Source: Porphyromonas canoris
GTDB taxonomy: Bacteria > Bacteroidota > Bacteroidia > Bacteroidales > Porphyromonadaceae
Assembly (NCBI RefSeq): GCF_000769115.1
Contig: NZ_JQZV01000005.1
Location: 1-64,000 of the forward strand
Length of the DNA stretch: 64,000 nucleotides
Direction: 5' to 3'
Position numbers and translations under genes: made by a program. Of this stretch, positions 18,074 to 27,668 are shown in pieces (the stretch's first letter is position 1; every line of letters begins with the position of its first letter). The notes under the pieces were generated by a model that did not search any database, had not been told where the DNA came from, and saw nothing but the letters and a program-made list of their open reading frames with translations.

Positions 18074-18907
18074 ATGAAAAAACCAATAAAACAGATATCA
18101 CCCTTATTGACGTTTGTACTGTTGACACTGATTGCGACCTCTTGCTTCAAGGAACCTACCACCGCCCCTGATGTCCATTTAATCTTCTATCCAAGAGAGT
18201 GCAAGCATATATTGGCAAGCTCGCTCCAGTACAAGACCGAAAAGATTAAGGGCAATGATACGTGGACTTTTATAGATACCATACAAGATGGACAGGTAGA
18301 GGCAAAGAAGTTCATTCTTAGTATAATGACCGGATCGGATAATCTACCTCTGCTTCCAGAATTTATAAAAATGATGAAGGCAACATCGCTACAATATCAC
18401 GAGGGGTATAACTTGATGTTAAACAATGCGTCGGTTCATTTCGAAAGCGATCTTGCCTCCCACATTATCCCCTTGGAAAGGCAACTTAGGGATGATTATG
18501 TAAACAGTTCCCCCCGAAAACGTATAGATGGGAGAACACTGACTACACTATTGGAAGACTGGAACTACAGGGTTACCGGGATAAAGAGCCTTAGCATAAA
18601 GGCTGAAACAACGCTCTTTGGACAACCTTCGGGTACCGAACTTAAACAATACTTCTATATAGACAGGCTTAATCCGAAGCAAATAGTTTCCTACAAAAGC
18701 AAAAGTCTGCTTTGGGGATATTCGGACGAAGAAAAGATAACAAACATAGACCAATGGCTGTCTATGGGTCCGATGGCCTCCCCCGAAATGAGACTGTGTC
18801 TTAAATCTACTCCTCCGGAAGTACCGATGGATGTAACCTTTATCATTGAGATGGAAACAGTGGAAGGAAGAAAGATGAAAGCCACGACACAGATACGTCT
18901 GCTGTAA
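18074..18907 (+). CDS. Putative lipoprotein, tandem paralogue 2
   Basis: 277 residues from the ATG that gives a standard lipoprotein signal peptide, with the cysteine of LIATSC at residue 24. Duplicate of the preceding gene. The duplicated unit includes about 80 nt before this ATG, where an in-frame upstream ATG (17996) also exists. No known domain is recognised; C-terminal sequence FIIEMETVEGRKM suggests a beta-sandwich edge, but that is a guess. Position before a DUF4249 lipoprotein and a TonB receptor suggests an accessory surface protein of the same uptake system. Confidence 0.75.
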   Translation: MKKPIKQISPLLTFVLLTLIATSCFKEPTTAPDVHLIFYPRECKHILASSLQYKTEKIKGNDTWTFIDTIQDGQVEAKKFILSIMTGSDNLPLLPEFIKMMKATSLQYHEGYNLMLNNASVHFESDLASHIIPLERQLRDDYVNSSPRKRIDGRTLTTLLEDWNYRVTGIKSLSIKAETTLFGQPSGTELKQYFYIDRLNPKQIVSYKSKSLLWGYSDEEKITNIDQWLSMGPMASPEMRLCLKSTPPEVPMDVTFIIEMETVEGRKMKATTQIRLL

Positions 18908-18918
18908 AAGAGATAAAA

Positions 18919-18952
18919 AGGACACGAGAGAGAGCCTGCTCGTTCGTGTCCT
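18919..18952 (+). terminator. Hairpin after paralogue 2 (weak terminator)
   Basis: AGGACACGA (18919-18927) pairs with TCGTGTCCT (18944-18952). Only CTCTCTTC follows instead of a T-run, so it may only attenuate transcription into the DUF4249 gene. Confidence 0.45.
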
Positions 18953-18985
18953 CTCTTCATGTCCGCTTCTCTAATAAATAGACTT

Positions 18986-19954
18986 ATGAAACGACCTATC
19001 AAATATTTTCTTGTACTTATTATCCTTATCATATCCCTTTTCAACTCTTGTATAGAAGATATAGAACTCGGGAAAAACATTGGAGAGGAAAAAGTAGCAC
19101 TATCCTGCATATTGAATAACTCCGACCGGCAAACACTCTCTTTAACATGGAGCAAACCGATAAAGGGAAAGTCCGGCTGGCACCACAACGAAGTGGAGGA
19201 GGCAACGATAAGACTTTATGAAGAGGGTACTGATGTGGGGAGATTTTCCAAGTCGGGATATGGAGCATGGAGCTTAAGTTTCCGACCCACTCCCGGCAAA
19301 GAATATTCCATAGAAGCAGATGTGCCGGGCTATCCTCATACCATACGGGCAAAGACCTCTATGCCTAAAGAAGGAAAAATAACAGAACCTAAAAGTGGTA
19401 CAGCAGTCTTGATGGAAAGAAGTACGGCAATATATGTATGCAGGGAAGCGACCAATCCATATTGGATATTTTCTCTTAAATCCAGCCTCACAGATCTTAA
19501 GTATTTGACCAATAGACCAAAGGTAGAACAAGACCCTGATATAAAAATGATCTATCCCGCAATAGGAACTTCTCATAAAGATGCAGATAACTTTAATCAA
19601 TCAGGGAATAGTATAGAATTTACCAAATATGGAACAACTCCGGCATATAAGCAGTATATAAGAGTGATTCCGAATCCGGAAATCTCTTCACAAAAGCCAT
19701 ATCAATTCTCTGTACAGATACCCGGACGCGATTTCTCCTTCATTGTCTTCCGATATGCTTCGGCAGAATATGACAATTACCTTAAAAGCATTATAGAGAA
19801 AAAGAGCTTCTATGAGAATGAATATGATTTCTCCTATATCTTTGATGAACAAGAAATCTTTTCAAATATAGAGAACGGACTTGGAATATTTGGGGCTTAC
19901 TATCAATCTTCCTACTTTTATTTCCAAGCAGAATACCATAGTCCTAAATCATGA
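18986..19954 (+). CDS. DUF4249-like lipoprotein
   Basis: 322 residues from the ATG at 18986, which gives a clean lipoprotein signal (lipobox LFNSC, cysteine at residue 22); an upstream ATG at 18959 would add nine residues. The opening CIEDIELG, the beta-rich body with VEEATIRLYEEG and the PGKEYSIEADVPG segment fit DUF4249, a family regularly encoded beside TonB receptors that carry a carboxypeptidase-like domain. Its stop overlaps the next gene's start by 4 nt (ATGA), so the two are translationally coupled. It is expected to be an outer-membrane accessory of the receptor; the ligand is unknown. Confidence 0.75.
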   Translation: MKRPIKYFLVLIILIISLFNSCIEDIELGKNIGEEKVALSCILNNSDRQTLSLTWSKPIKGKSGWHHNEVEEATIRLYEEGTDVGRFSKSGYGAWSLSFRPTPGKEYSIEADVPGYPHTIRAKTSMPKEGKITEPKSGTAVLMERSTAIYVCREATNPYWIFSLKSSLTDLKYLTNRPKVEQDPDIKMIYPAIGTSHKDADNFNQSGNSIEFTKYGTTPAYKQYIRVIPNPEISSQKPYQFSVQIPGRDFSFIVFRYASAEYDNYLKSIIEKKSFYENEYDFSYIFDEQEIFSNIENGLGIFGAYYQSSYFYFQAEYHSPKS

Positions 19955-22272
19955 GAACAATCTTCCTGTTTCTGTGCACCCTATTCTTCTGCACACTGTA
20001 TTCTTTTACTGTTTTCTCCCAAACATATAAAGGAAGAGTTTTAGACAAGGAAAAGCAGACTCCTCTCTCCAGAGTAAGCATTGTACATAAGAAAAGACTT
20101 GTAGCTCTAACAGATTCTTTGGGCTATTTTGATCTTTCCATACCAACATCCGGGAAACCAATAAAAGTCTCATTACACCTTCCGGGCTATATAACAACGG
20201 AAGAAGAGCTACATACGCAAAAAGAAAATCTCCTGTTTCTATCTTTGATATCTCACAATATTGATGATGTAACAGTCTTGGGAAGACGTCTGAAAAGGGG
20301 GAATAACTCTTTTTCTTATAAACCTGTACAAGCTAAAAATATTGCAACTCTCACCGGAGAGATTGATGTGATGCGATATATGCAAATACTTCCCGGAGTA
20401 TCTCAGGGTATAGAGGGAGGATTAGGTTTCTTTGTGCGAGGAGGTGGAAATGGGAATAATAGAGTAGAACTGGATGGAGTACCTATTATTGCTCCAACTC
20501 ACCTATTTGGGATCGTCTCCACTTTCCCCTCAGACATAATTGAAAAATCAACATTCCAAATGGGAGGTATTACCGTGGCTTCCGGAGATTTACTCTCTTC
20601 TCTTCTCCAAATAGAAAGTCGTATCCCCTCCAAAAACAAATACAAAGGAAGTTTTTCTATCTCTCCATTTATCGTAGGAGGTGCCCTTGAAGGCTATTTG
20701 ATCAAAGATAAACTTTCTTACCAGATTGCCGGGAGATACTCCCTTTTAAGGGGAGAATATCTCTTGTATAAAAAGAGTTCTAAATTAGAAGGAGACTACA
20801 ACCCTCAAGTTTACGACTACTATGCAAAGTTGCATTGGAGTATCAACAATAAAAATAGCTTAGAAACAAGTATATATGGCAGCCATGACTCTTTTGATCT
20901 GGAAACAGCGAAAAGTGATAACAATGAGTTTGAAAATATGTATATGGGATGGGAAAACAGATCATATAGGTTACAATGGACATTTGATATTTCCCAATAT
21001 CTTCAAGCTCGTACCATAGCATATAAAACTCTTTTTGAAAACAGCCAACTGAGAAAGATCAATACAAAGGAGAGGTTTGCATCTACAATATGGATGGGAG
21101 GAGAAAAAGAAGAGACAACCTTCAGACAACAGTTTTACTATAATAAGAGATCTATTTCTGCCCTTGCCGGGATAGACCATGCCATACATAAGGTAACACC
21201 TCAACTTCACTCTTCCACGGATGCTAAATTTATAAAGACAGAGAAAGGTAAAACTTTCAACTATAATACAACTGCCCTCTATACAGAAGTGCAATACGAT
21301 AAACCCGGAGCATATAAAGCAAAAGGGGGATTAAGATACAACCACTACAAACTCAAGGATGGAGTCTCCTTTCAGAATATTGAAGCTCGTCTTCACACAT
21401 CCCTGTTTTTAGCCCAAAGTATTGGTATAGAAGCAACCTATGACCTCAATACCCAACACCACCATGTATTGGAGGGACTTCCTGTTGGATGGGCATTGAA
21501 CTTGATTGTTCCTGCAACCAAACGATTTGGACCGGAACGATCACAACAACTCTACATCGGAGGATTTGCAGGGACAAGAAAGCTCTATTTTACGATTGGT
21601 GGATACTATAAAAGCCTCAGCAACTTGGTTTCTTTTAAAAGTATGCTCAATCAATTTGGATCAAAGAACCCCTCATGGGAAGAAGATGTAAAACAAGGAC
21701 GCGGAGAATCTTTTGGAATAGAGCTATGGGGTGAATACAAAGATGATAAAATATCTCTATCATCAGCCTATACGCTATCACGCACAACAAGACAATACAA
21801 CGAAATCAATCAAGACAAGGAATTTCCCTTTAAGTTTGACCGAACTCACAACTTGAATATACAAGCACAATACTTGCTATGGAAAAGGACAAGATCCAAA
21901 CACAAAATCAATGGAGCCATGTATCTGACATCTGGAAACAGAGCATCCATACCTATAGCTTCTTATGTGGGAGAAACCCTTCCTTTTTGGGAAAAGGGTG
22001 TCCGATCCATACCTAACCTTGAAGAGTATCACGCTACGGTACGAACAGAAATGACTCCTAAAAACAGTTTTACTATGCCTCCATACTTTAGAATAGACTT
22101 AGGATATAACATAGAATGGCAGAGAAAAAGCTATTCTCATGAATTAGGGATCAATATATTCAACGTACTCAACCGCCATAATCCATATATAATCTTCAAG
22201 GATAGGAACCAATGGAAGCAACTTAGCATAATGCCTTTAATACCATCTATCAATTGGAGGATATGGTGGTAG
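19951..22272 (+). CDS. TonB-dependent receptor with carboxypeptidase-like domain
   Basis: 773 residues with a signal peptide ending near VFSQ. A CarboxypepD_reg-like domain (about residues 25-100) precedes a plug with LPGVSQGIEGGLGFFVRGG and VELDGVPI, followed by a long beta-barrel whose last residues are NWRIWW (terminal aromatic). The DUF4249 partner overlaps its start by 4 nt. Such receptor/DUF4249 pairs occur widely in Bacteroidota without an assigned substrate. It is the last gene of the plus-strand operon and converges on gtrA with a gap of about 35 nt. Confidence 0.85.
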   Translation: MRTIFLFLCTLFFCTLYSFTVFSQTYKGRVLDKEKQTPLSRVSIVHKKRLVALTDSLGYFDLSIPTSGKPIKVSLHLPGYITTEEELHTQKENLLFLSLISHNIDDVTVLGRRLKRGNNSFSYKPVQAKNIATLTGEIDVMRYMQILPGVSQGIEGGLGFFVRGGGNGNNRVELDGVPIIAPTHLFGIVSTFPSDIIEKSTFQMGGITVASGDLLSSLLQIESRIPSKNKYKGSFSISPFIVGGALEGYLIKDKLSYQIAGRYSLLRGEYLLYKKSSKLEGDYNPQVYDYYAKLHWSINNKNSLETSIYGSHDSFDLETAKSDNNEFENMYMGWENRSYRLQWTFDISQYLQARTIAYKTLFENSQLRKINTKERFASTIWMGGEKEETTFRQQFYYNKRSISALAGIDHAIHKVTPQLHSSTDAKFIKTEKGKTFNYNTTALYTEVQYDKPGAYKAKGGLRYNHYKLKDGVSFQNIEARLHTSLFLAQSIGIEATYDLNTQHHHVLEGLPVGWALNLIVPATKRFGPERSQQLYIGGFAGTRKLYFTIGGYYKSLSNLVSFKSMLNQFGSKNPSWEEDVKQGRGESFGIELWGEYKDDKISLSSAYTLSRTTRQYNEINQDKEFPFKFDRTHNLNIQAQYLLWKRTRSKHKINGAMYLTSGNRASIPIASYVGETLPFWEKGVRSIPNLEEYHATVRTEMTPKNSFTMPPYFRIDLGYNIEWQRKSYSHELGINIFNVLNRHNPYIIFKDRNQWKQLSIMPLIPSINWRIWW

Positions 22273-22307
22273 TCTTTTCCATTCCTATAAGAGGTTCAAA
22301 CAGAATC

Positions 22308-22742
22308 TTACTTCATATAATGCGAGTAAGTAATGAACTTGTTCAATAAGAAATTGAAAGTCGTGAAGACGCCCATAGATGCCAGCTGATTCACGAAAAC
22401 ATATTTCGGCGTAACGAGTCTGATAAGATCACACCAAGCCTCCCACGCATTGAAAGAGTGGAATGCAAAAAACTGTATGACGTAACAGAAGCCGAAAATA
22501 GAAACAAAAGAGACCAGCCTCTTTACACTCATCCGGCTGGAGAAAGTCCATCGGCTGTTCCATATAAACCCATTGATAAGCCCTGCCAAATAGCCCAATG
22601 CATTGGCTATGGAGGGTGACCAGATCAGAATTTCCTGAACAATCCAGATGACTCCCGCTGTAAGGATAGTATTAGACGCCCCTACAACACTATACTTGAG
22701 TAGCTGGGCAAAGAAAGGTCTGTGAAGTATGGTTTTTCCCAT
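22308..22742 (-). CDS. GtrA-like membrane protein
   Basis: 144 residues with four hydrophobic segments and the family sequences YSVVGASNTIL and NALGYLAGLINGFIWNSRWTF, plus FLLNKF near the end. GtrA proteins are small integral membrane proteins thought to help move polyprenyl-linked sugars across the inner membrane. It is 3 nt downstream of the GH92 gene on the same strand, an unusual partner, so a glycan role is plausible but unproven. Confidence 0.85.
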   Translation of the reverse strand: MGKTILHRPFFAQLLKYSVVGASNTILTAGVIWIVQEILIWSPSIANALGYLAGLINGFIWNSRWTFSSRMSVKRLVSFVSIFGFCYVIQFFAFHSFNAWEAWCDLIRLVTPKYVFVNQLASMGVFTTFNFLLNKFITYSHYMK

Positions 22743-22745
22743 CTC

Positions 22746-25007
22746 TTATTTAGGCATTTTGAATGATGGCGGAGGAGTCTCTGTACCCCATGTATAGTTG
22801 GGTTCAGGTCCCATTGTAAACTCAAGTGTACCGCCATCGGCTATATCTTCATGTGTAAACCATGGCTGCAAAAGAGGACGACCATTCAGGCGCACACTCT
22901 TGATGTATTTGTTCTTCAAGGAGGCACTTCTGGCATGAATGACCAGCTTTTTCCCGATACTCAAAGAGACTTCGGCATACTTGACCATGGGCGTACCTAT
23001 GGCATAGACCGGAAGACCGACCGGCATAGGATAAAAGCCCAACATGGAGAAGACAATGAAAGCAGACATACCGCCCCCGTCTTCATCTCCCGGCATTCCC
23101 ATGAGATCGTTTCTGAACCATTCGTGTATGATGGTGCGGATAAGTTTTTGTGTTCTCCACGGCTGACCTGCATAGTTGTAGAGGTAAGGAACATGGAGAG
23201 ACGGCTCGTTGGACATGGAGAACTGCCCTATGTTGGCGGTGTGATCGGGGAGACGATGGAAAAAGTTGAACTTCCATCCCGTCATCGGAGTCTGTAATGT
23301 GCTGTCGAGAGCAGCAATCATCCGATCTTTTCCTCCCATCAGGTCTATAAGGTCTGCCACATTAAAAGGAAGATCCCAGCGGTACACCCATCCGTTATTC
23401 TCGCCATAATAGGCACGCGCACCCTGTCCTCCGGAAAATGTATAGTCGAACGGCATGATAAAGTCGCCGTTCTGATCTTTGGGGTGAAAGAAGTTGGTGG
23501 CAGGATTGAAGACATTTCTGTATCCGAGAGAAAGGCGATAGTGCTCTTCCGCTTCCTCTGTCTTGCCGAGCATTTCCGCTATCCGTCCAAGGCACCAATA
23601 GTCATAAGCCGTACCCAAGGTTACGGCAATCGCCTGCCTGTTTTCCCATGAATGCACCTCCGGAGCACTTTCTTTCACTCCTTCGGGTAGTGCCGGGAAG
23701 TATCCATGCTGCCTATAAAACGCATCCAGTTCGCCTGCAGGCTTATCGCTCCAAGGAGCAAGAGTCTTCTCTTGTATCGCTTTGCGTGCAGCCTCATACC
23801 CTTTGCCAAGATCGAAATCATTAAGTCCTTTGGCATAAGCATCCGCCAAAACCGCCACACCATGGTTACTGTTCATCCGTCTGCTATCTCCCGTTATTTC
23901 CGGGAATGTCGCAAGCCAACCGTTGGAGTCCTCATCGGACATTCTGAGAAAACTGCGTATCATCTGCAGCTCCTTTACCGGATCGATCAACAGACGCAGA
24001 GGGTGTGTGGCTCTGTAAGTGTCCCAGATCCAATCGTCCGTATAATACGGACTGCCGTGATCGGGATGCACTTGTTTATCGACACCGGAATAGTAGTAGC
24101 CATCCTCTGAAATATTGATCATTCTCTCGTATGTGCGATAGAGAGAAGTATAGAAAAGACGAGCTTCGTTCTCGCTTTCTGCTGTGATCTTAATCTTTCC
24201 CAATGCTTCGTTCCAAATGGCTCGTCCTCTCTTTTCAAGCGGACGACTCTCAAAGGAGACGATCTCACGCTGTAAGTTTTTCCGTGCCTGTTCGTGAGAG
24301 ATATAGGAAACCCCGTAACGCATACACAGCTTGTTGCCGACCGGTCTGTGGAAAGTAAGAGCTACGGCAGAGCGTCTCCCCTCTTCTATCCCCTGATAGT
24401 TTGCGATATTGGTGTTGAACTCAGCATAGATGTAGAGTGTCGTGATGCTGTCCTGAAGCACTTGCGTTCCCTGTATGGCGTGCTCACAAGTCTGCTCGAA
24501 TCTTCCACTGTGAGACATTAAAGAGAGATAGATATCTTCCCTTTCCTTTGGAAGTGAGAAAGTGTATAGCGCAGACTGATGAGATGGAACGAACCCAACC
24601 TCTATGTTCTCTTGTCCCAACTCCAAAGCAACCTGATAGCTATACGGCTTGCACTCCTCTCTATCGTAGGTATAAAGGACAGGGCGAACGGAAAGATGCG
24701 GTTCGTCCAGTGTCGGAGAGAGTGAGTATGCCACCGCTCCACGGTGAGAGGTGAGCATGAGTGGCAGTCCTTCAAAGGTAAGATCGGTATAGTCCGACCG
24801 GTTGGGCGTCATCCGCATCATGCTGTTGGGCAGATGCACCATAGGATAAGTAGGAATAAGCAGATGGCTGATATTCCCCATATATGGATTGACGTAGTCT
24901 ACGGGATCGTGTTGCACCTCTTCCACGCTATCTCCTGTATTACAAGAGAAAACAGATAAAGAGAAGACAGAGAGCAGAAGCAGGGATATGAAACAAGAGG
25001 TTTTCAT
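22746..25007 (-). CDS. GH92 alpha-mannosidase lipoprotein
   Basis: 753 residues. The signal peptide ends in SVFSC (cysteine 22), so it is lipidated. Family 92 features: YVNPYMGNISH near the N terminus, DDWIWDTYRATHPL in the middle, and GDEDGGGMSAF followed by SMLGFYP near the C terminus. GH92 enzymes are calcium-dependent exo-alpha-mannosidases that trim host N-glycans or yeast mannan. The acidic motif is GDED here, whereas the second GH92 of the window has GNDD, which may reflect different linkage or context preferences. Its start abuts the stop of the upstream permease gene. Confidence 0.9.
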   Translation of the reverse strand: MKTSCFISLLLLSVFSLSVFSCNTGDSVEEVQHDPVDYVNPYMGNISHLLIPTYPMVHLPNSMMRMTPNRSDYTDLTFEGLPLMLTSHRGAVAYSLSPTLDEPHLSVRPVLYTYDREECKPYSYQVALELGQENIEVGFVPSHQSALYTFSLPKEREDIYLSLMSHSGRFEQTCEHAIQGTQVLQDSITTLYIYAEFNTNIANYQGIEEGRRSAVALTFHRPVGNKLCMRYGVSYISHEQARKNLQREIVSFESRPLEKRGRAIWNEALGKIKITAESENEARLFYTSLYRTYERMINISEDGYYYSGVDKQVHPDHGSPYYTDDWIWDTYRATHPLRLLIDPVKELQMIRSFLRMSDEDSNGWLATFPEITGDSRRMNSNHGVAVLADAYAKGLNDFDLGKGYEAARKAIQEKTLAPWSDKPAGELDAFYRQHGYFPALPEGVKESAPEVHSWENRQAIAVTLGTAYDYWCLGRIAEMLGKTEEAEEHYRLSLGYRNVFNPATNFFHPKDQNGDFIMPFDYTFSGGQGARAYYGENNGWVYRWDLPFNVADLIDLMGGKDRMIAALDSTLQTPMTGWKFNFFHRLPDHTANIGQFSMSNEPSLHVPYLYNYAGQPWRTQKLIRTIIHEWFRNDLMGMPGDEDGGGMSAFIVFSMLGFYPMPVGLPVYAIGTPMVKYAEVSLSIGKKLVIHARSASLKNKYIKSVRLNGRPLLQPWFTHEDIADGGTLEFTMGPEPNYTWGTETPPPSFKMPK

Positions 25008-26258
25008 TTAGTCGAAACGTATGCCCTTTGAGGGTTTGATGTTGATGATGATTGTTGTAGGGAGATATACGATCAAGTACAGCACCAGAAGAGAAATAAT
25101 GTTTGGCAATATAAGATTGTACCAGTTGACCTCTACCGGAACGTATGACATATAATACTGTGTGGAGTCCAGCTTCAGAATAGAAAAGCGAAGCTGCAAA
25201 AAAGCTAAAAGAAGAGCAAAGATATTACCGGCTAAAACACCCAACAGTATAATACGAAGACCTACGGTGTGGAAAATCTTCCGAAGAGTCCGGTTTCTCA
25301 TTCCTATTGCTTTGAGTGTGGAGATAGCCTGAACCTTATCCAGTATAAGGACTATAATGCCTGAAACCATCGTGGTAGCGGCAACAAAAATCAGAAGAGA
25401 GAAGATTATGAGAATGTTTGTATCCAGAATCTGCAACCAGCCGAACATTACCGGATTGAGGTCTTCTGCCCTTAAAAGAGAGATGAGTTCTCCTTTCTGT
25501 GCGATCTGTTCCAGTACTGTGTTGTAAACATGAGCCTCTACGTCCGTTCCGGTATAAGCGGAAGATGCCACAATCTTAAGCCCTCCGTAGCTGTACCGGT
25601 CCCATTCAAGAATGCCTCTTATGACATCTATCTGCGTCAGTCCGAATGAGTTGTCAAAGTCGGGAAGCCCGGTATCGAAACTTTCTAAAAGGCGAAACGG
25701 CCGAACCTTAAAGCCCATATCGGTATGGAAGAATGCACGAACCGTATCTCCCGGTTGCTTATTCAGTTGGGCAAGAGTCTTTGACGAGAGAGAAAGAGTA
25801 GGATATCCTCCACTCCGCAGAGCTGTCTCTACCTCTTTCGGATGAGCATAACGATAAAACGACTCCGCAACAAAAAGGCTGTCCACACCTGTAAATGCGA
25901 TGCCGACATAAGATGAGTCCGCCTTTATGATACCCGTATGAGTACAAAAACCTGTGGCATAGCCGTCCAGCTCCGATGCTTTTACGGAGAGAGACGAGAG
26001 TGCGACAGGAGAAGCCTGAAAAGGTATCGTATTTTGAGAGTAGGCATTCTGCGAGCTAAGTATCTGCACAGAGCCTGTTACTCCCGTGAGTTTACTCTCC
26101 AATTCATGCTTGAAGCCGGATATGATAAACCCGGACAGCAGTATCACTCCTAACCCCAAAGCTATACCCATAGCCGATAACACAGCTATGGGAGAGATAC
26201 CACGACCATCTGTCTTTCGTATAAATCTGGCAGAAAACAGGGAGGTAAGATAACTCAT
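25008..26258 (-). CDS. LolC/LolE-like ABC permease (FtsX family)
   Basis: 416 residues. One transmembrane helix near the N terminus (about 23-45) is followed by a large periplasmic domain (about 50-265) and three C-terminal helices, the MacB/FtsX permease layout. ISPIAVLSAMGIALGLGVI and the LKAIGMRNRTLRKIF segment are typical of lipoprotein-releasing permeases. The ATPase partner (LolD) is not next to it. It probably works in extracting lipoproteins from the inner membrane; the GH92 lipoprotein gene directly downstream is a possible but unproven client. Confidence 0.8.
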   Translation of the reverse strand: MSYLTSLFSARFIRKTDGRGISPIAVLSAMGIALGLGVILLSGFIISGFKHELESKLTGVTGSVQILSSQNAYSQNTIPFQASPVALSSLSVKASELDGYATGFCTHTGIIKADSSYVGIAFTGVDSLFVAESFYRYAHPKEVETALRSGGYPTLSLSSKTLAQLNKQPGDTVRAFFHTDMGFKVRPFRLLESFDTGLPDFDNSFGLTQIDVIRGILEWDRYSYGGLKIVASSAYTGTDVEAHVYNTVLEQIAQKGELISLLRAEDLNPVMFGWLQILDTNILIIFSLLIFVAATTMVSGIIVLILDKVQAISTLKAIGMRNRTLRKIFHTVGLRIILLGVLAGNIFALLLAFLQLRFSILKLDSTQYYMSYVPVEVNWYNLILPNIISLLVLYLIVYLPTTIIINIKPSKGIRFD

Positions 26259-26290
26259 CTACTTATCTATTACAACTTCACAGATATAAA

Positions 26291-26332
26291 AAAGCAGCTC
26301 CAAACAATAGGAATATCATTCAGAGCTGCTTT
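26291..26332 (-). terminator. Rho-independent terminator of the TPR gene
   Basis: Perfect inverted repeat AAAGCAGCTC / GAGCTGCTTT, followed on the minus strand by a T-run; 28 nt after the TPR gene stop codon. Confidence 0.8.
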
Positions 26333-26359
26333 CTGTTTTATAGCAGTATTTTATTCAAA

Positions 26360-27586
26360 TTATTCGCCTAATTTCTTAGAGATTTCTGCAACCTTAGCGT
26401 CATTACCCAAGTTGTAGTAGATACCTCTCAAAGCCATCAGGTATTGTGTGCTATCCGGTTCGAGTTCTACCGCTTTCTCAAAGTATGGAAGTGCTTTCTT
26501 GAATAGCTCTATCGCCTCAGCGTCATACTTCTTTGCATCTGCAGGAGAAACACCGGATTCTGTTGTTTTTGCCTTAAGAGCCACGGCTCTATTGTAATAT
26601 ACTCTACCTGTATCTATGATACTTTCGGAGTGATTAGGATCTATCGACAATGCCTTTTGGAAGCACTCCAATGCCTTGTCGGAGTCTTGCTTACCTTGGT
26701 CATAAACCTTTCCAAGAACGTTGATCAACTCAACATTTTGAGGGTCGTTTTGGATCGCCTTGGTCAAATATTCTATCGCCTCATCGTTCTTACCGCTTTG
26801 GATATAGCTGTTGATCAAGTTGAATGTAAAGAACTTTTCCTTTGGGAATATCTTTGCACCCTCAAGGATGGTACGTTGATAACCTACGCTGTCTTGAGCT
26901 TTTTTGTATGCTTCAGCCAAGAGTTGGTAAACATCGCTTCTTCTATAATCTTCTCCCTTGATAGCTTCGTACTCTTCGATAGCCAACTTAGGGTCTACGC
27001 TCTGTGCAGCAAAAGCCTTGAAAAAAGCCACCTGCATACTCACACTATCCTGCTTGGCAATAGGTGTATCCTCGAACATAGGAAGGCTCTTAATATCCAT
27101 ATAGATCTTGAAGAATGGATATGCCTCTGCGTTCTTTTGCTGGTTGAGATAGTACGAACCGGCATTGATATAGAAACCGTGATTGTCTTGAAGAGCGGAC
27201 TTGATGCCTTTTTCGTAGCGTTTCTTCACTTTGCCCTTTTCGTTTGGCATCGCATCCAGTTCGCCGGCTTTCGTATAAAGAGCATACATATCTCTCAATC
27301 CATTATAGAATGCAAGCTCATCGTATGGTTGTTGAAGAGCCATCTTCACTTTCTCGCTCTCTACCACTGTTTTCTCTACCTCTCCGGCAACAAACCATGC
27401 ATAGGCACTGTTCTTTGTTTCTTCATTTTCGAGTGTCGGCTTGATAAGCTGGCGAGCTTCCTTGATATTAGGTTTGTCCGACTTAATAAGTCGTTGCACT
27501 TGCTTTACCACCTTCTCTTGTCCCAACGCGGGAATCGCAAAAGCTGCACTCAAAATGGCTATTACTAATGTCTTTTTCATTATCAA
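26360..27586 (-). CDS. Secreted tetratricopeptide-repeat protein
   Basis: 408 residues; a signal peptide (MKKTLVIAILSAAFAIPALG, from the second ATG) is followed by TPR-like helical repeats. The clearest are around residues 270-320 (AIEYLTKAIQNDPQNVELI, then ALECFQKALSIDPNHSE) and near the C terminus (YFEKAVELEPDSTQYL). TPR proteins act as scaffolds in periplasmic or outer-membrane complexes; the partner is not evident. It is a single gene with its own terminator, downstream of gyrA. Confidence 0.8.
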   Translation of the reverse strand: MIMKKTLVIAILSAAFAIPALGQEKVVKQVQRLIKSDKPNIKEARQLIKPTLENEETKNSAYAWFVAGEVEKTVVESEKVKMALQQPYDELAFYNGLRDMYALYTKAGELDAMPNEKGKVKKRYEKGIKSALQDNHGFYINAGSYYLNQQKNAEAYPFFKIYMDIKSLPMFEDTPIAKQDSVSMQVAFFKAFAAQSVDPKLAIEEYEAIKGEDYRRSDVYQLLAEAYKKAQDSVGYQRTILEGAKIFPKEKFFTFNLINSYIQSGKNDEAIEYLTKAIQNDPQNVELINVLGKVYDQGKQDSDKALECFQKALSIDPNHSESIIDTGRVYYNRAVALKAKTTESGVSPADAKKYDAEAIELFKKALPYFEKAVELEPDSTQYLMALRGIYYNLGNDAKVAEISKKLGE

Positions 27587-27627
27587 TTGAATTTTTGATA
27601 CTGGGTTAACGAATACATTCTTTCGCC

Positions 27628-27635
27628 CAAATATA
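27628..27635 (-). promoter_or_regulatory. -7 box upstream of the TPR gene
   Basis: TATATTTG on the minus strand fits TAnnTTTG, 41 nt before the start. No clear -33 TTTG. Confidence 0.35.
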
Positions 27636-27668
27636 GCGATTTATCTTGTATCCCTATCTTTTTAACAT

